A program made the position numbers and the translations under genes. A DNA stretch of 64,000 nt from an uncultured Psychrobacter sp. (GTDB lineage: Bacteria; Pseudomonadota; Gammaproteobacteria; Pseudomonadales; Moraxellaceae): NCBI GenBank assembly GCA_947489525.1, contig CANLDW010000009.1:18248-82247 (forward strand). Reading direction: 5' to 3'. Shown piece by piece: positions 8,234 to 16,722 of this stretch. Numbering within the stretch: the stretch's first letter is position 1; every line of letters begins with the position of its first letter. The notes beneath the pieces were generated by a model. It saw only the letters and a program-made list of their open reading frames with translations, had not been told where the DNA came from and made no database searches.

Positions 8234-9253
8234 TTACGCTGAGGTGCTACTACGAGACTTTGCGCGCTTTTTACCTTTTAAAGTGCGTGCCAGCTTATTG
8301 GCTTTGTAAAATACGCTGCTGTAGTGCGCGGGAAACACACGCTGCATCGCGTCTACAATCTTGGCATCGTTACCAATCAAGCAGCGACGATCATTATGTG
8401 CAGCAGCTTGCAAAATAACCCAAGCGGCTTCACTAGGATCAAACCTTAGAAGCTTATTGAAGCTACTGATCGCTTTACGACCACTACTCATACCAATATC
8501 ACTGATGCTATCATTGCCGCGCGCGCTGTTGGCGATATTGGTTTTGATGCCGCCTGGATGGACACAAGTTGCTGACACACCAGCATTTTGAATATCGAGC
8601 TCTTGACGCAGACTCTCAGTGAAGCCGCGAACCGCAAATTTGCTGGCATTATACGCGGACTGCGAGGGCTGAGCTGTTAGACCAAACAAGCTTGAGATAT
8701 TGATAATGTGACCGTGCTCGCTAAACTCACGTGCCTGCTTATCTTGTTTGCCAGTGTCTTTTTCGCTGAGCTTGACACTGTTTTTGATGAGCGGCAAAAA
8801 CGCTTTGGTGCCATAGACCACGCCCCAAAAGTTAATATCCATGACCCATTCAAGCTCATCGATACTGCTACCTTCAACGGTCGAATACAATGCGACGCCA
8901 GCGTTATTAAAGATGAAGTTCACCTTGCCGTGCTCGCGCATAACGTTTTCGCTCCAAGCATACACAGCGTCTTTATCTGAGACATCGAGCACTGTAGTCG
9001 TCGCTTTTATATTAAAGCCTGCAAGCATATCTTTTGTTTGCGCTAGCGCTTTGGGATCGATATCCGATAACGCCACATTGCAGCCCATTTTTGCTAAATG
9101 AATAGCGAGCTCGCGTCCCATACCAGAGCCTGCTCCTGTAATCGCCGCGACGTGATCACGGTAATAGGGTGAGATATCTTCAGTGGTATCAGTGGGGGCA
9201 AGCGGTAAATGCTGGCGCAGCGTTGTTGCCATAGTGGTGATATTGTTCATCAT
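8234..9253 (-). CDS. Short-chain dehydrogenase/reductase (SDR)
   Basis: This is an NAD(P)-dependent oxidoreductase of the classical SDR family. The 339-residue protein has the Rossmann glycine motif TGAGSGMG at residues 39-46, the structural NNAG at 116-119, catalytic Ser near 187-188 (INISSLFG), and the YxxxK pair Tyr201/Lys205 (SAYNASK). An N-terminal extension of about 30 residues and a basic C-terminal tail (KGKKRAKSRSS) are additions to the usual 250-residue core. The substrate cannot be read from the sequence. It stands alone between converging and diverging neighbours. The ATG at 9253 is followed by a second ATG, and either could be used. Confidence 0.9.
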   Translation of the reverse strand: MMNNITTMATTLRQHLPLAPTDTTEDISPYYRDHVAAITGAGSGMGRELAIHLAKMGCNVALSDIDPKALAQTKDMLAGFNIKATTTVLDVSDKDAVYAWSENVMREHGKVNFIFNNAGVALYSTVEGSSIDELEWVMDINFWGVVYGTKAFLPLIKNSVKLSEKDTGKQDKQAREFSEHGHIINISSLFGLTAQPSQSAYNASKFAVRGFTESLRQELDIQNAGVSATCVHPGGIKTNIANSARGNDSISDIGMSSGRKAISSFNKLLRFDPSEAAWVILQAAAHNDRRCLIGNDAKIVDAMQRVFPAHYSSVFYKANKLARTLKGKKRAKSRSSTSA

Positions 9254-9436
9254 AATAAACAGTCCTTTGTTATGCGTAAAAGTATTTAAATTAAAGAAAA
9301 GATTGGCTACATAAGGTAGCTTGCAGTCTCTACCTTAGCATGGTTTATCACCAGCGCCATTTATAATTAATAGACGTTACTGTCATCCTATTATTATTTT
9401 GATTTTTGCGTTGTCGTTGCTATTAATATAGCCCAT

Positions 9437-9472
9437 AAAAAAGCGCCGTAGCAACTGTGCTCGGCGCTTTTG
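9437..9472 (-). terminator. Terminator after clpX
   Basis: On the minus strand GCGCCGAG pairs imperfectly with the CGGCGC arm across a short loop, with AAAA before it and TTTTTT after it, about 70 bp downstream of the clpX stop. This is a typical intrinsic terminator. Confidence 0.75.
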
Positions 9473-9542
9473 CAAATTTTATGGTAGCAGTTTTATAGCT
9501 TGCAATGTCCCGATAAGGCTTAGCTTACTAGTACTACGAAAG

Positions 9543-10817
9543 CTAAGCAATATCTGGGGTTTTGCCTTCATTAATCACTTGCTCGTCAACAGTGACGGTT
9601 TTGGCGTTCTTCATAGACGGTAGCTCGTACATGGTCTCAAGCAATGCGTTTTCAACGATAGAGCGTAGACCACGTGCGCCTGTTTTACGTGCCATGGCTT
9701 TTTTTGCGATCGCATCAAGCGCCTCGTCAGTGAAGCTAATCTCAGCGCCTTCCATATCGAACAGATACTTGTATTGCTTGACGAGCGCATTCTTAGGTTC
9801 AGTCAATATCTGCACCAGCGCCTCTTCATCCAGCTCTTGCAATGCGGCAAATACAGGCAGACGACCGATAAGCTCAGGGATGAGACCAAACTTAATTAAA
9901 TCTTCAGGCTCCACTTGTTGCAATAAATCCGAGCTGCGACGACTGTCATCCTTTGAGCTGACATCAGCATTAAACCCAATGCCAGTCTTTTCAGTACGCT
10001 GCTGAATGACCTTATCAAGTCCAGCAAACGCGCCGCCAACGATGATAAGGATATTGCTGGTATCGACTTGAATCAACTCTTGCTGCGGATGCTTGCGACC
10101 ACCGTGCGGCGGGATGGCAGCAACTGTGCCTTCAATAAGCTTTAATAGGGCTTGTTGTACCCCTTCACCCGAAACATCACGCGTGATAGACGGATTATCG
10201 CCTTTTTTACTGATCTTATCGATCTCATCGATATAGATAATACCTTGCTCAGCGCGGCTCACATCATAGTCAGACGCTTGTAGCAGCTTTTGCACGATGT
10301 TTTCAACGTCTTCACCGACGTAGCCGGCTTCTGTCAACGTGGTAGCATCGGCCATCGCAAAGGGCACATCGAGCAGGCGCGCTAGGGTCTGTGCCAGTAG
10401 CGTTTTACCAGAACCCGTAGGGCCAATCAGCAGAATATTACTCTTTGCTAATTCAACCATCGCATCGTCAGCACCGATACGAGACTTTTTATTATCGTTA
10501 GCTAAGGTTTGACTCACTTTGAGACGTTTGTAGTGGTTATAAACCGCGACGGATAACGCTTTTTTGGCCGCATCTTGACCGATGACATATTCATCAAGTT
10601 TTGCGCGCAGCTCTTTTGGCGTAGGCAATTTTTTATTCACCCAAGTCGTATCAAGCTCGCCATCATCATCTTCATCAGAGCTACTATCGGCAATGAGATC
10701 CGTACACAGCTCAATGCATTCGTTACAGATATTGGCATCGTCAGCGGCAATGAGCTGCTTGACTTCGCTTTTTTGTTTGCCGCAAAACGAGCACTGCGGA
10801 TTATTATCTTCTGCCAT
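9543..10817 (-). CDS. clpX: ClpX, ATPase subunit of ClpXP protease
   Basis: ClpX is a hexameric AAA+ unfoldase that recognises tagged proteins, including ssrA-tagged chains, and feeds them into ClpP. The 424-residue protein has the N-terminal C4 zinc finger (Cys9, 12, 31, 34), Walker A GPTGSGKT at 132-139, Walker B IIYIDEID, and the IGF loop (in KTGIGFNAD) that docks onto ClpP. Length matches the family. It lies 162 bp downstream of clpP on the same strand, the usual clpP-clpX order. A strong hairpin sits between the two genes (10868-10886). Confidence 0.98.
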   Translation of the reverse strand: MAEDNNPQCSFCGKQKSEVKQLIAADDANICNECIELCTDLIADSSSDEDDDGELDTTWVNKKLPTPKELRAKLDEYVIGQDAAKKALSVAVYNHYKRLKVSQTLANDNKKSRIGADDAMVELAKSNILLIGPTGSGKTLLAQTLARLLDVPFAMADATTLTEAGYVGEDVENIVQKLLQASDYDVSRAEQGIIYIDEIDKISKKGDNPSITRDVSGEGVQQALLKLIEGTVAAIPPHGGRKHPQQELIQVDTSNILIIVGGAFAGLDKVIQQRTEKTGIGFNADVSSKDDSRRSSDLLQQVEPEDLIKFGLIPELIGRLPVFAALQELDEEALVQILTEPKNALVKQYKYLFDMEGAEISFTDEALDAIAKKAMARKTGARGLRSIVENALLETMYELPSMKNAKTVTVDEQVINEGKTPDIA

Positions 10818-10867
10818 ATACCGGCACTCCTAAAGTTTAAAGCTTATGCCCTTACCACCCAAATCGA

Positions 10868-10886
10868 GCGCTCTACTATAGAGCGC
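10868..10886 (-). other. Hairpin in clpP-clpX spacer
   Basis: GCGCTCTA and TAGAGCGC form a perfect 8-bp stem with a 3-nt loop. There is no T-run after it on either strand, so it is more likely an mRNA processing or stabilising hairpin, or a partial attenuator, than a full terminator. Confidence 0.55.
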
Positions 10887-10979
10887 CGCGACTATTGAGG
10901 TTATGATAATAGGCTGTTATTAAGGTTATAAATGATATAGAGGCACTGTTCGTTCAGCTATATATCGATAAAACGGCGG

Positions 10980-11666
10980 TTATAAAGAGTCAGGACGGCG
11001 CTGTAGTACATCATCAACTAAGCCGTACTCTTTGGCTTCCTCGGCGTCTAACCAAAAGTCACGCTCAACGTCTTTTTCAATTTTCTCTAGCGGCTGTCCA
11101 GTACGCTCAGCTAAGATACGGTTTAAGCGATCACGAATTTTTAGAATCTCGCGAGCATTAATCTCGATATCAGTAGCTTGACCCTGCGCGCCACCTGAGG
11201 GTTGGTGAATCATCACCCGTGAGTTAGCAAGCGCATAACGCTTGCCTTTTTCGCCTGCCGCGAGTAAGAACGAACCCATGCTATAAGCACCGCCCATACA
11301 GATGGTCGACACCTCAGGCTTGATAAAGTTCATGGTGTCGAACACCGCAAGCCCAGCACTCACCGAACCGCCGGGCGAGTTGATGTATAAGTGAATGTCT
11401 TTATCAGGGTTTTCAGCTTCCAAAAATAACAGCTGGGCGACGATTAAGTTTGCCATGTGGTCTTCGACTTGACCAGTCAAAAATATTACACGCTCACGCA
11501 GCAGACGCGAGAAGATATCGAACGAGCGCTCACCGCGTGCTGATTGCTCAACGACCATAGGAACCAATGCGCTTTGCGGCGCACCTTGCAAGCGTTGAAC
11601 GTCGTCATGGGCACTCATGACCATATCGAAATAAGGATTGGTGGTGATACGGTTGGAATCTGTCAT
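10980..11666 (-). CDS. clpP: ClpP, proteolytic subunit
   Basis: ClpP is the self-compartmentalised serine protease of the ClpXP complex in the cytosol. The 228-residue protein has the nucleophile Ser129 in GGAYSMGSF and His154 in [11 protein letters not shown], with the remaining Asp in the following helix. The N-terminus is about 20 residues longer than the E. coli precursor and is probably trimmed. It is followed by clpX and preceded by tig (both minus strand), reproducing the common tig-clpP-clpX order, although a terminator and about 400 bp separate tig from clpP here. Confidence 0.97.
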   Translation of the reverse strand: MTDSNRITTNPYFDMVMSAHDDVQRLQGAPQSALVPMVVEQSARGERSFDIFSRLLRERVIFLTGQVEDHMANLIVAQLLFLEAENPDKDIHLYINSPGGSVSAGLAVFDTMNFIKPEVSTICMGGAYSMGSFLLAAGEKGKRYALANSRVMIHQPSGGAQGQATDIEINAREILKIRDRLNRILAERTGQPLEKIEKDVERDFWLDAEEAKEYGLVDDVLQRRPDSL

Positions 11667-12088
11667 AGAAGTATCCTATTAATATGTATAAATACAGAGT
11701 ATAAAATTATAGTAATTGATTGGGTATCCGATGTTGCAGCACATTAGAACATAGACGGGTAGTCACAACTAAGATTAAATATTTAGATGGTACTTATTAT
11801 CTCTACGGCTTACACACAGTGCATGATTGAGGTGTCAGCGTTACGTGAGCTAAGCACCACTTATAAATGCAATGATATTTATCACGCTAGCAATAGTAAC
11901 TTTTTTCGCCAGCAATAGTAAATGCTCAGCCGTGCAATTGATAATTTCTCCCCTATTAATAAGGCGCTTATGCTCACTTATCAAGGGCTAATTCAGAAGA
12001 TAAATGCTAAAGCTGCAATAAAAATGCCCTAGCAATGAGTGTTAGGGCATTTTTTGAGATAAAGACTGTGATAAAAACAATAAAGAAA
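11667..12088. other. 422-bp intergenic region tig-clpP
   Basis: This spacer contains the tig terminator (12020-12055) and must contain the clpP promoter on the minus strand. No clear heat-shock promoter, ORF or RNA gene could be recognised. Confidence 0.4.
12020..12055 (-). terminator. Terminator after tig
   Basis: AAAAATGCCCTA pairs perfectly with TAGGGCATTTTT across an 11-nt loop. The stem is flanked by an A-run on one side and a T-run on the other, so it may work in both directions. It lies 34 bp past the tig stop. Confidence 0.85.
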
Positions 12089-13432
12089 TTACATACCTTG
12101 TTGTTGCTGCTGCTGAGCGGCGAGCAAGTCTTGGTAACTGACTTCTTTGTCCGTCACTTTACCTTGACCAATAATGTAATCAACCACTTGATCTTCTAGT
12201 ACCACAGACTCGATATTCGCGCGCTGCTGCTTATCGTTAGTGTAGTATTCGATGACCTCGTTTGGATCTTCGTAGTTCTCAGCGGCTTCTTTGATAAAGG
12301 TCTCAACGCGATCTTGATCCACTTCGATGCCTTTAGTATCGATCAGGCGAGCGACAATGATACCCAAGCGTGCGGCGCGTAGTGCTTGCTCTTCAAATAG
12401 CTCGTTTGGCAACATGTCTTTATCGAAGCTATCAGCACTAGCACCGAACTGCTGTGAGAAGCGCTGCATCATCATATTGCGCTGACGATCGATCTCTTGC
12501 TCAAGCATAGCGTTAGGCACGTCAAACTCGTTTTTCTCTAACAAGGCGTCAAAAGCAGCTTGCTTGACTTGGCTACGCGCGGCGTTTTTAATCTCGCGCT
12601 CCATGTTCTTGCGCACGTCTTCTTTGAGCTTCTCAACGCCGCCTTCGGTCACCCCGAACAGCTCTAAAAACTCATCGTTGATCTCAGGTAGTTTAGACTT
12701 TTCGACTAACTTGACGTTGATCTTAAACTGCGCCTCTTTACCGGCTAAGTTTTCGGCTTGATAGTCCTCTGGGAAGGTGACATCGATAGTCTTTTCTTCG
12801 CCCGCTTTCATGCCTTTGATACCTGCCTCAAAGCTTGGAATCATCTGACCACTACCGATAACGAGTTTGAAGTCCTCAGCACTACCGCCTTCAAACTTCT
12901 CGCCATCGATTGAACCTTCAAAATCAAAGGTCACTTGATTGCCTTTATCGGCTTTGCCTTTTTTCTCAACGAACTCTTCACGCTGCTTTTGTAGGTTTTC
13001 GATCATGGTATCGACATCTTCGTCGTTGACACTTGCCGTATGGCGCTCAACTTCGATCTCGTCGATACCTTGGACGTCAACTTCTGGGAAGATCTCAACC
13101 GTGGCTTGATAAACTAAAAAATCGTCTTCTAGTTTGACATCATCGATATTAGGCATGCCAACCGCGCGGATGTCTTCTGATTTGATCGCTTCAAATACGG
13201 TATCGCGGATCACATCGTTGATCACTTCTTGCTGAATACCAGCACCGTATTGCGAGCGAATGTGCGACATCGGCACTTTACCTTTACGAAAGCCATCAAT
13301 CTTGGCAGTCTTTGCCACTTGGCGGATACGGCCTTCGACTTTGTTTTGAATCTTTTCGACGGGGACTTTGACCGTCAGTTGGGTTTCTTTTTCAGACAAC
13401 TTGTTGGTTGTGACTTGTAAATCTGTAGCCAT
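12089..13432 (-). CDS. tig: Trigger factor
   Basis: Trigger factor is the ribosome-bound chaperone and peptidyl-prolyl isomerase that meets nascent chains at the exit tunnel near L23. The 447-residue protein has the ribosome-docking signature GFRKGKVP at residues 47-54, a central FKBP-type domain (about 160-245), and a C-terminal helical arm domain. The end is Gln-rich (AAQQQQQQ). Length fits the family (about 430-450). It is upstream of clpP and clpX on the same strand but has its own terminator. Confidence 0.97.
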   Translation of the reverse strand: MATDLQVTTNKLSEKETQLTVKVPVEKIQNKVEGRIRQVAKTAKIDGFRKGKVPMSHIRSQYGAGIQQEVINDVIRDTVFEAIKSEDIRAVGMPNIDDVKLEDDFLVYQATVEIFPEVDVQGIDEIEVERHTASVNDEDVDTMIENLQKQREEFVEKKGKADKGNQVTFDFEGSIDGEKFEGGSAEDFKLVIGSGQMIPSFEAGIKGMKAGEEKTIDVTFPEDYQAENLAGKEAQFKINVKLVEKSKLPEINDEFLELFGVTEGGVEKLKEDVRKNMEREIKNAARSQVKQAAFDALLEKNEFDVPNAMLEQEIDRQRNMMMQRFSQQFGASADSFDKDMLPNELFEEQALRAARLGIIVARLIDTKGIEVDQDRVETFIKEAAENYEDPNEVIEYYTNDKQQRANIESVVLEDQVVDYIIGQGKVTDKEVSYQDLLAAQQQQQQGM

Positions 13433-13747
13433 GTTGATTACACCTTTAATATTAAATGGATGGTCAATCGTGCCTCATAGCGGTGCTGATAGTGCTGATT
13501 GCCATTGAAATGAATAGGGGGTACCAATTATCAGTATTAAATATCAATAACTTAGCTTATATAAATAAGCCGCAAATAAGTCCCAATTTTATTTTTAATG
13601 AATAAAATGGACATCAGCGGCTGGTAATAAAATTTAAAAGTAGAACAGTATAAGCTATCTATTAATTAAAGTAAAAGTTATCTGTTCGCGCAAGCGTAAT
13701 TTAACGCCAACGAGGTCAAAATTGGGCTGATATGTCTGCTAATACCC
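13433..13747. other. 315-bp intergenic region rdgB-tig
   Basis: This region should hold the tig promoter and leader on the minus strand. I saw no ORF, RNA gene or strong terminator. A loose AT-rich inverted repeat (CCAATTTTATT/AATAAAATGG) lies at about 13583-13610. Confidence 0.35.
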
Positions 13748-14398
13748 CTATAACTGCTGTAATAACTGACGAATAGCCTGTCCGCGATGACTTATTTTAT
13801 TCTTATCAGCTGGAGCAAGGCTCGCTGCAGTCGCTTGGAGTTCTGGTAACCAAAATAGGGGATCGTAGCCAAAGCCGCCATCGCCTTGCGGCTCATTTAA
13901 TATCTCACCTTGCCATACACCCTGCGCGATAACAGGCAGTGGGTCATCGCTGTGACGTACCATAGCCAAAACGCAGACAAACATGGCTTTGATCGGCGTA
14001 TCTGCTTGCTGATCGCGAAATGGTTTTAAGTCTTCGATAAGTTTGCTGTTGTTTTTGGCATCATTACCGTGCTCGCCTGCATAGCGCGCTGAATAGATCC
14101 CAGGCGCGCCCATAAGCACAGGCACGCACAAGCCTGAATCATCAGCGATAGCGGGCAGTCCGCTCAGCCGACTGGCATGTCTTGCCTTTATAATAGCGTT
14201 TTCTACAAAGCTCAAACCATCTTCAACAGCGTCTTCGATACCGAGCTGACCTTGTGCTGTAATAGTAACATCTAAATTCGCTTGTGCAAATAAACGCTTA
14301 AACTCTGCCAGCTTACCTTGGTTGTTGCTGGCTAGTACCCACGTGTCTTTTGGATGTTCGGTTGTCACTTGCTTGCTATGCGTATCACTTACTTGCAT
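13748..14398 (-). CDS. rdgB: XTP/dITP pyrophosphatase
   Basis: RdgB (HAM1 family) hydrolyses non-canonical purine nucleotides such as XTP and dITP to the monophosphate, keeping them out of DNA. The 216-residue protein has the family start SNNQGK at residues 24-29 after a 17-residue N-terminal extension. It also shows the metal and base-binding segments ADDSGLCV, GAPGIYSARYAG, and GFGYDPLF near the C-terminus. It is a single minus-strand gene upstream of tig. The extension suggests that a later start is possible, but no other in-frame ATG fits well. Confidence 0.95.
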   Translation of the reverse strand: MQVSDTHSKQVTTEHPKDTWVLASNNQGKLAEFKRLFAQANLDVTITAQGQLGIEDAVEDGLSFVENAIIKARHASRLSGLPAIADDSGLCVPVLMGAPGIYSARYAGEHGNDAKNNSKLIEDLKPFRDQQADTPIKAMFVCVLAMVRHSDDPLPVIAQGVWQGEILNEPQGDGGFGYDPLFWLPELQATAASLAPADKNKISHRGQAIRQLLQQL

Positions 14399-14890
14399 TT
14401 TATTCGAGCCCCTTTAAGTTTAAGCCCCTTCAAAGCTGGTTTGGCTATTTTAGTTTATTAAGCTATGGTGCATAATATAGTCGAACCACTATTAAGAGTG
14501 TTACAGCGTTAGACTCGTTTAGCCTACTACTGTAGTACTTGCACTCGTCTGCCTTGTACCACTCTTAATATTGATTGACTATACTATACTGTCTATAACA
14601 TTCGGTAACGGATATTCGAGTGTGCTATTGCTATACTAGCGCACAAGCTACGCTGAATAGTAGCTAGATAAGATTGTTTTTAGGCAGATGCTTAAATCAA
14701 TTATTTGATTTTATAAAGATTATAATATTTGGAACCCTGTTTTTAAGTTGTCTTAACTTTAAGATGTTCTAAATTTATTATTTTGAGCGACACTATTCAT
14801 TACAATAAACTCAGCCAATTTAGCCCGTCGTTTATAGTGAAGTTTTTATTATAAAGAGACTATAGGCTAAAACAGCAAGGAAAAATAACT
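14399..14890. other. 492-bp divergent region rdgB-sodB
   Basis: This region carries the divergent promoters of rdgB and sodB and a 108-bp element with terminal inverted repeats (14476-14583), entered separately. Close to sodB there is an AT-rich stretch with TATTATA at about 14848, which may be the -10 of sodB, and AAGGAAAAATAACT as its ribosome binding site. Confidence 0.45.
14476..14583. repeat. 108-bp MITE-like element with terminal inverted repeats
   Basis: The left end (TATAGTCGAACCACTATTAA and onward) is mirrored by the right end, whose reverse complement begins TATAGTCAATCAATATTAAG. The two ~28-bp arms also share AGAGTG and TACA. The interior has a further palindromic core, TACTACTGTAGTA (about 14524-14536). 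There is no ORF. The structure is that of a non-autonomous miniature element. A 33-bp stretch with the same outer ends occurs at 31807-31839. Confidence 0.7.
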
Positions 14891-15523
14891 ATGTCAGATA
14901 TTAAATTACCCGATCTTCCTTACGCAAAAGACGCCCTTGAGCCGCATATCAGTGCCGAGACTCTAGAATATCATCATGACAAGCATCACGCGGCTTATGT
15001 CAATAAACTAAAAGATCTACTACCAGGTTCTGGTCTCGAAGATAAGACACTACCTGAGATCATCGAAGCGACTGCCAAAGATGACAGCAAGCAGACGATG
15101 TTTAACCAAGCGGCGCAGGTTTGGAATCATACTTTCTATTGGAACTGCATGACACCAGATAACGGTGGTGGTGAGCCCACAGGTGATCTAAAAGGTAAAA
15201 TCGAAGAAGATTTCGGTAGCTATGAGAAGTTCCGCGAAGAGTTCAAAAACGCGGCAACGTCACAGTTTGGTTCAGGTTGGGCATGGCTTGTGACTGACAA
15301 GGTGGGTGGCAAACTCTCTATCATGAAAACGAGTGATGCAGACAACCCTTTAGCACACGACAAAATCGCGGTATTGACTTGTGATGTGTGGGAGCACGCG
15401 TACTACATTGATTATCGTAACCGTCGTCCTGATTACGTTGATACGTTCCTAGATAAGCTTGTGAACTGGGACTACGCAAACGCTAAGTATAAAGGTCAAG
15501 AAGCAGGTAACGAAGGTCGTTAA
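14891..15523 (+). CDS. sodB: Iron superoxide dismutase
   Basis: SodB converts superoxide to oxygen and hydrogen peroxide in the cytoplasm. The 210-residue protein follows the Fe/Mn family closely. Metal ligands are His28 (EYHHDKHH), His80 (WNHTFYW), and the Asp and His of DVWEHAYY near residues 160-170. The early segment LPYAKDALEPHISAETLEYH is nearly that of E. coli SodB, and the Fe-type residues around the ligands favour iron. AAGGAAAAATAACT precedes the ATG. A strong terminator follows 26 bp after the stop, so the gene is monocistronic. Confidence 0.97.
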   Translation: MSDIKLPDLPYAKDALEPHISAETLEYHHDKHHAAYVNKLKDLLPGSGLEDKTLPEIIEATAKDDSKQTMFNQAAQVWNHTFYWNCMTPDNGGGEPTGDLKGKIEEDFGSYEKFREEFKNAATSQFGSGWAWLVTDKVGGKLSIMKTSDADNPLAHDKIAVLTCDVWEHAYYIDYRNRRPDYVDTFLDKLVNWDYANAKYKGQEAGNEGR

Positions 15524-15549
15524 TAACCCTTTTTAACTTGACTGATAAA

Positions 15550-15583
15550 CAAAAAGAGGACGCTACGAAGCGTCCTTTTTTTG
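15550..15583 (+). terminator. Terminator after sodB
   Basis: AGGACGCT pairs with AGCGTCCT across a 4-nt loop. The stem is preceded by an A-run and followed by seven T residues, 26 bp after the sodB stop. Confidence 0.88.
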
Positions 15584-15649
15584 ATTAAGTTTTAGCTAAT
15601 TTACAGAGTGTTTTCTGTGTGTCTCACGCCCTAAATTTAATCTCTTTTA

Positions 15650-15847
15650 TCATGTGATGTTTCTCTCATCGTATGGTTCGATATGAATAGTGTAGTAGGC
15701 CAGTCCCAGCTCGTATGTTTGTTTAGGATCATTGTGCTGTACTGACTCAGTGATATTTAAAGGTTCCGCTGAACAAGCTGAAACAGTTAGTCCAACTGAT
15801 AGTGTTGCAGCTATAAGTAAAGACTGAGTTAGGCTTTTTAGATTCAT
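15650..15847 (-). pseudogene. Short lipoprotein, probably truncated Sel1-type protein
   Basis: This 65-residue ORF begins with a clear lipoprotein signal (MNLKSLTQSLLIAATLSVGL, then TVSAC, Cys25). It then runs into QHNDPKQTYELGLAYY, which looks like the first half of a Sel1/TPR-like repeat, before an unrelated-looking 12-residue tail. Full Sel1 proteins have several such repeats, so I read this as a 3'-truncated gene. It is the last of four minus-strand genes starting with the PAAR-metallopeptidase gene, 21 bp after the previous stop. The possibility that it is a complete small lipoprotein remains open. Confidence 0.5.
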
Positions 15848-15868
15848 TAAACTCTCATTAAAAATGAT

Positions 15869-16170
15869 TTATTGAACTGGCTGATTCGGACTGACCTCTG
15901 CATAAGTCTTACCCTCAGGTACAAGAATACAATCAACCTCTCTTTGTAATTCATCAGGTTTGCAAAAGTCTAGAGTTGGATAATAAGTTTCGTACTCACC
16001 TTCTTTGCCAACAGGTACAGGGTTTAAATAGACCTTGCCTATATCCACATAGCGTTTTTCAGTATAAAGTTTAGGTATAGATGCCAATCCTCCGTTTGCA
16101 TATTTTGACAGGCTATTAAACTGGCTATTGAGAATACAAATACGGTTATATAAAGCATTTTGTTATTCAT
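15869..16170 (-). pseudogene. Frameshifted lipoprotein gene
   Basis: An ATG at 16170, 1 bp after the stop of the upstream gene, begins a good lipoprotein signal: MNNKMLYITVF, then SIASLIAC with the lipid-attachment Cys at residue 21. That frame stops after 43 codons. A second frame, offset by one base, runs through the same DNA and continues SIPKLYTEKRYVDIGKVY to a stop at 15869, adding about 70 soluble residues. It has only a TTG at 16087 as a possible own start. The simplest reading is one lipoprotein gene broken by a net loss of one base (or gain of two) between about codons 20 and 30. Sequencing error cannot be excluded. Confidence 0.6.
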
Positions 16171-16171
16171 A

Positions 16172-16714
16172 TTAATCTTTACTAATTAATGTACCTTTAT
16201 CGCTATCTTTGATTTTCTCCCAAGTAAAGTGAATAGTCTTAACAAACTTAGGGTTAACTTTTTTCTTTGTGTCAATATCATAAAAGTGTTCAATATAAAC
16301 TAACTGGTACTCATTTGTGCCATCCATAAATAAATACTCTTTATTCAAATTATAGTCTAGAGTGTAACTATCACCTTTTTTAATATCTACTATCTTCTTC
16401 GGCGCTGTTGTAGTAAAGCTTGGATAGGGCTTAGTATCTAAAAGGTATTCATCATGATAAATAGAGAATGGTTGAACATCAGTATCGAGATGTATAGTGT
16501 TATTGGTATTGTTTTTTAATTCGATCGAAAAAATAAGGTCTCCATTCTTTTGGAATAAACTGTAGGTATCAATCACTTTAAAGTTTTCAAGATTATCCAT
16601 TCTGTACACCTCGATTTTATCATTTTGATATAAGTTACTAAGGTTTTGAGTACAACTACTAAGTAATATAAAATTACTAGCGGCTATAAATATATAAGTT
16701 AAATTTTTTAACAT
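16172..16714 (-). CDS. Lipoprotein, candidate immunity protein
   Basis: This 180-residue protein has a lipoprotein signal ending at LLSSC (Cys21), so it should be anchored in a membrane facing the periplasm. The rest is a soluble, Asn/Lys/Thr-rich domain with beta-like alternation (DLIFSIELKNNTNNTIHLD) and no named motif. It begins 8 bp after the PAAR-metallopeptidase stop, with AGGATGTA as ribosome binding site, and ends 1 bp before the next gene. A periplasmic lipoprotein directly behind a PAAR effector gene is the usual place for its immunity protein. That role is inferred from position only. Confidence 0.7.
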   Translation of the reverse strand: MLKNLTYIFIAASNFILLSSCTQNLSNLYQNDKIEVYRMDNLENFKVIDTYSLFQKNGDLIFSIELKNNTNNTIHLDTDVQPFSIYHDEYLLDTKPYPSFTTTAPKKIVDIKKGDSYTLDYNLNKEYLFMDGTNEYQLVYIEHFYDIDTKKKVNPKFVKTIHFTWEKIKDSDKGTLISKD

Positions 16715-16722
16715 ATTACATC

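Noticed and set aside
11667..12019. Heat-shock (sigma-32) promoter for clpP
   Set aside because: I could not find a convincing -35/-10 pair by eye.
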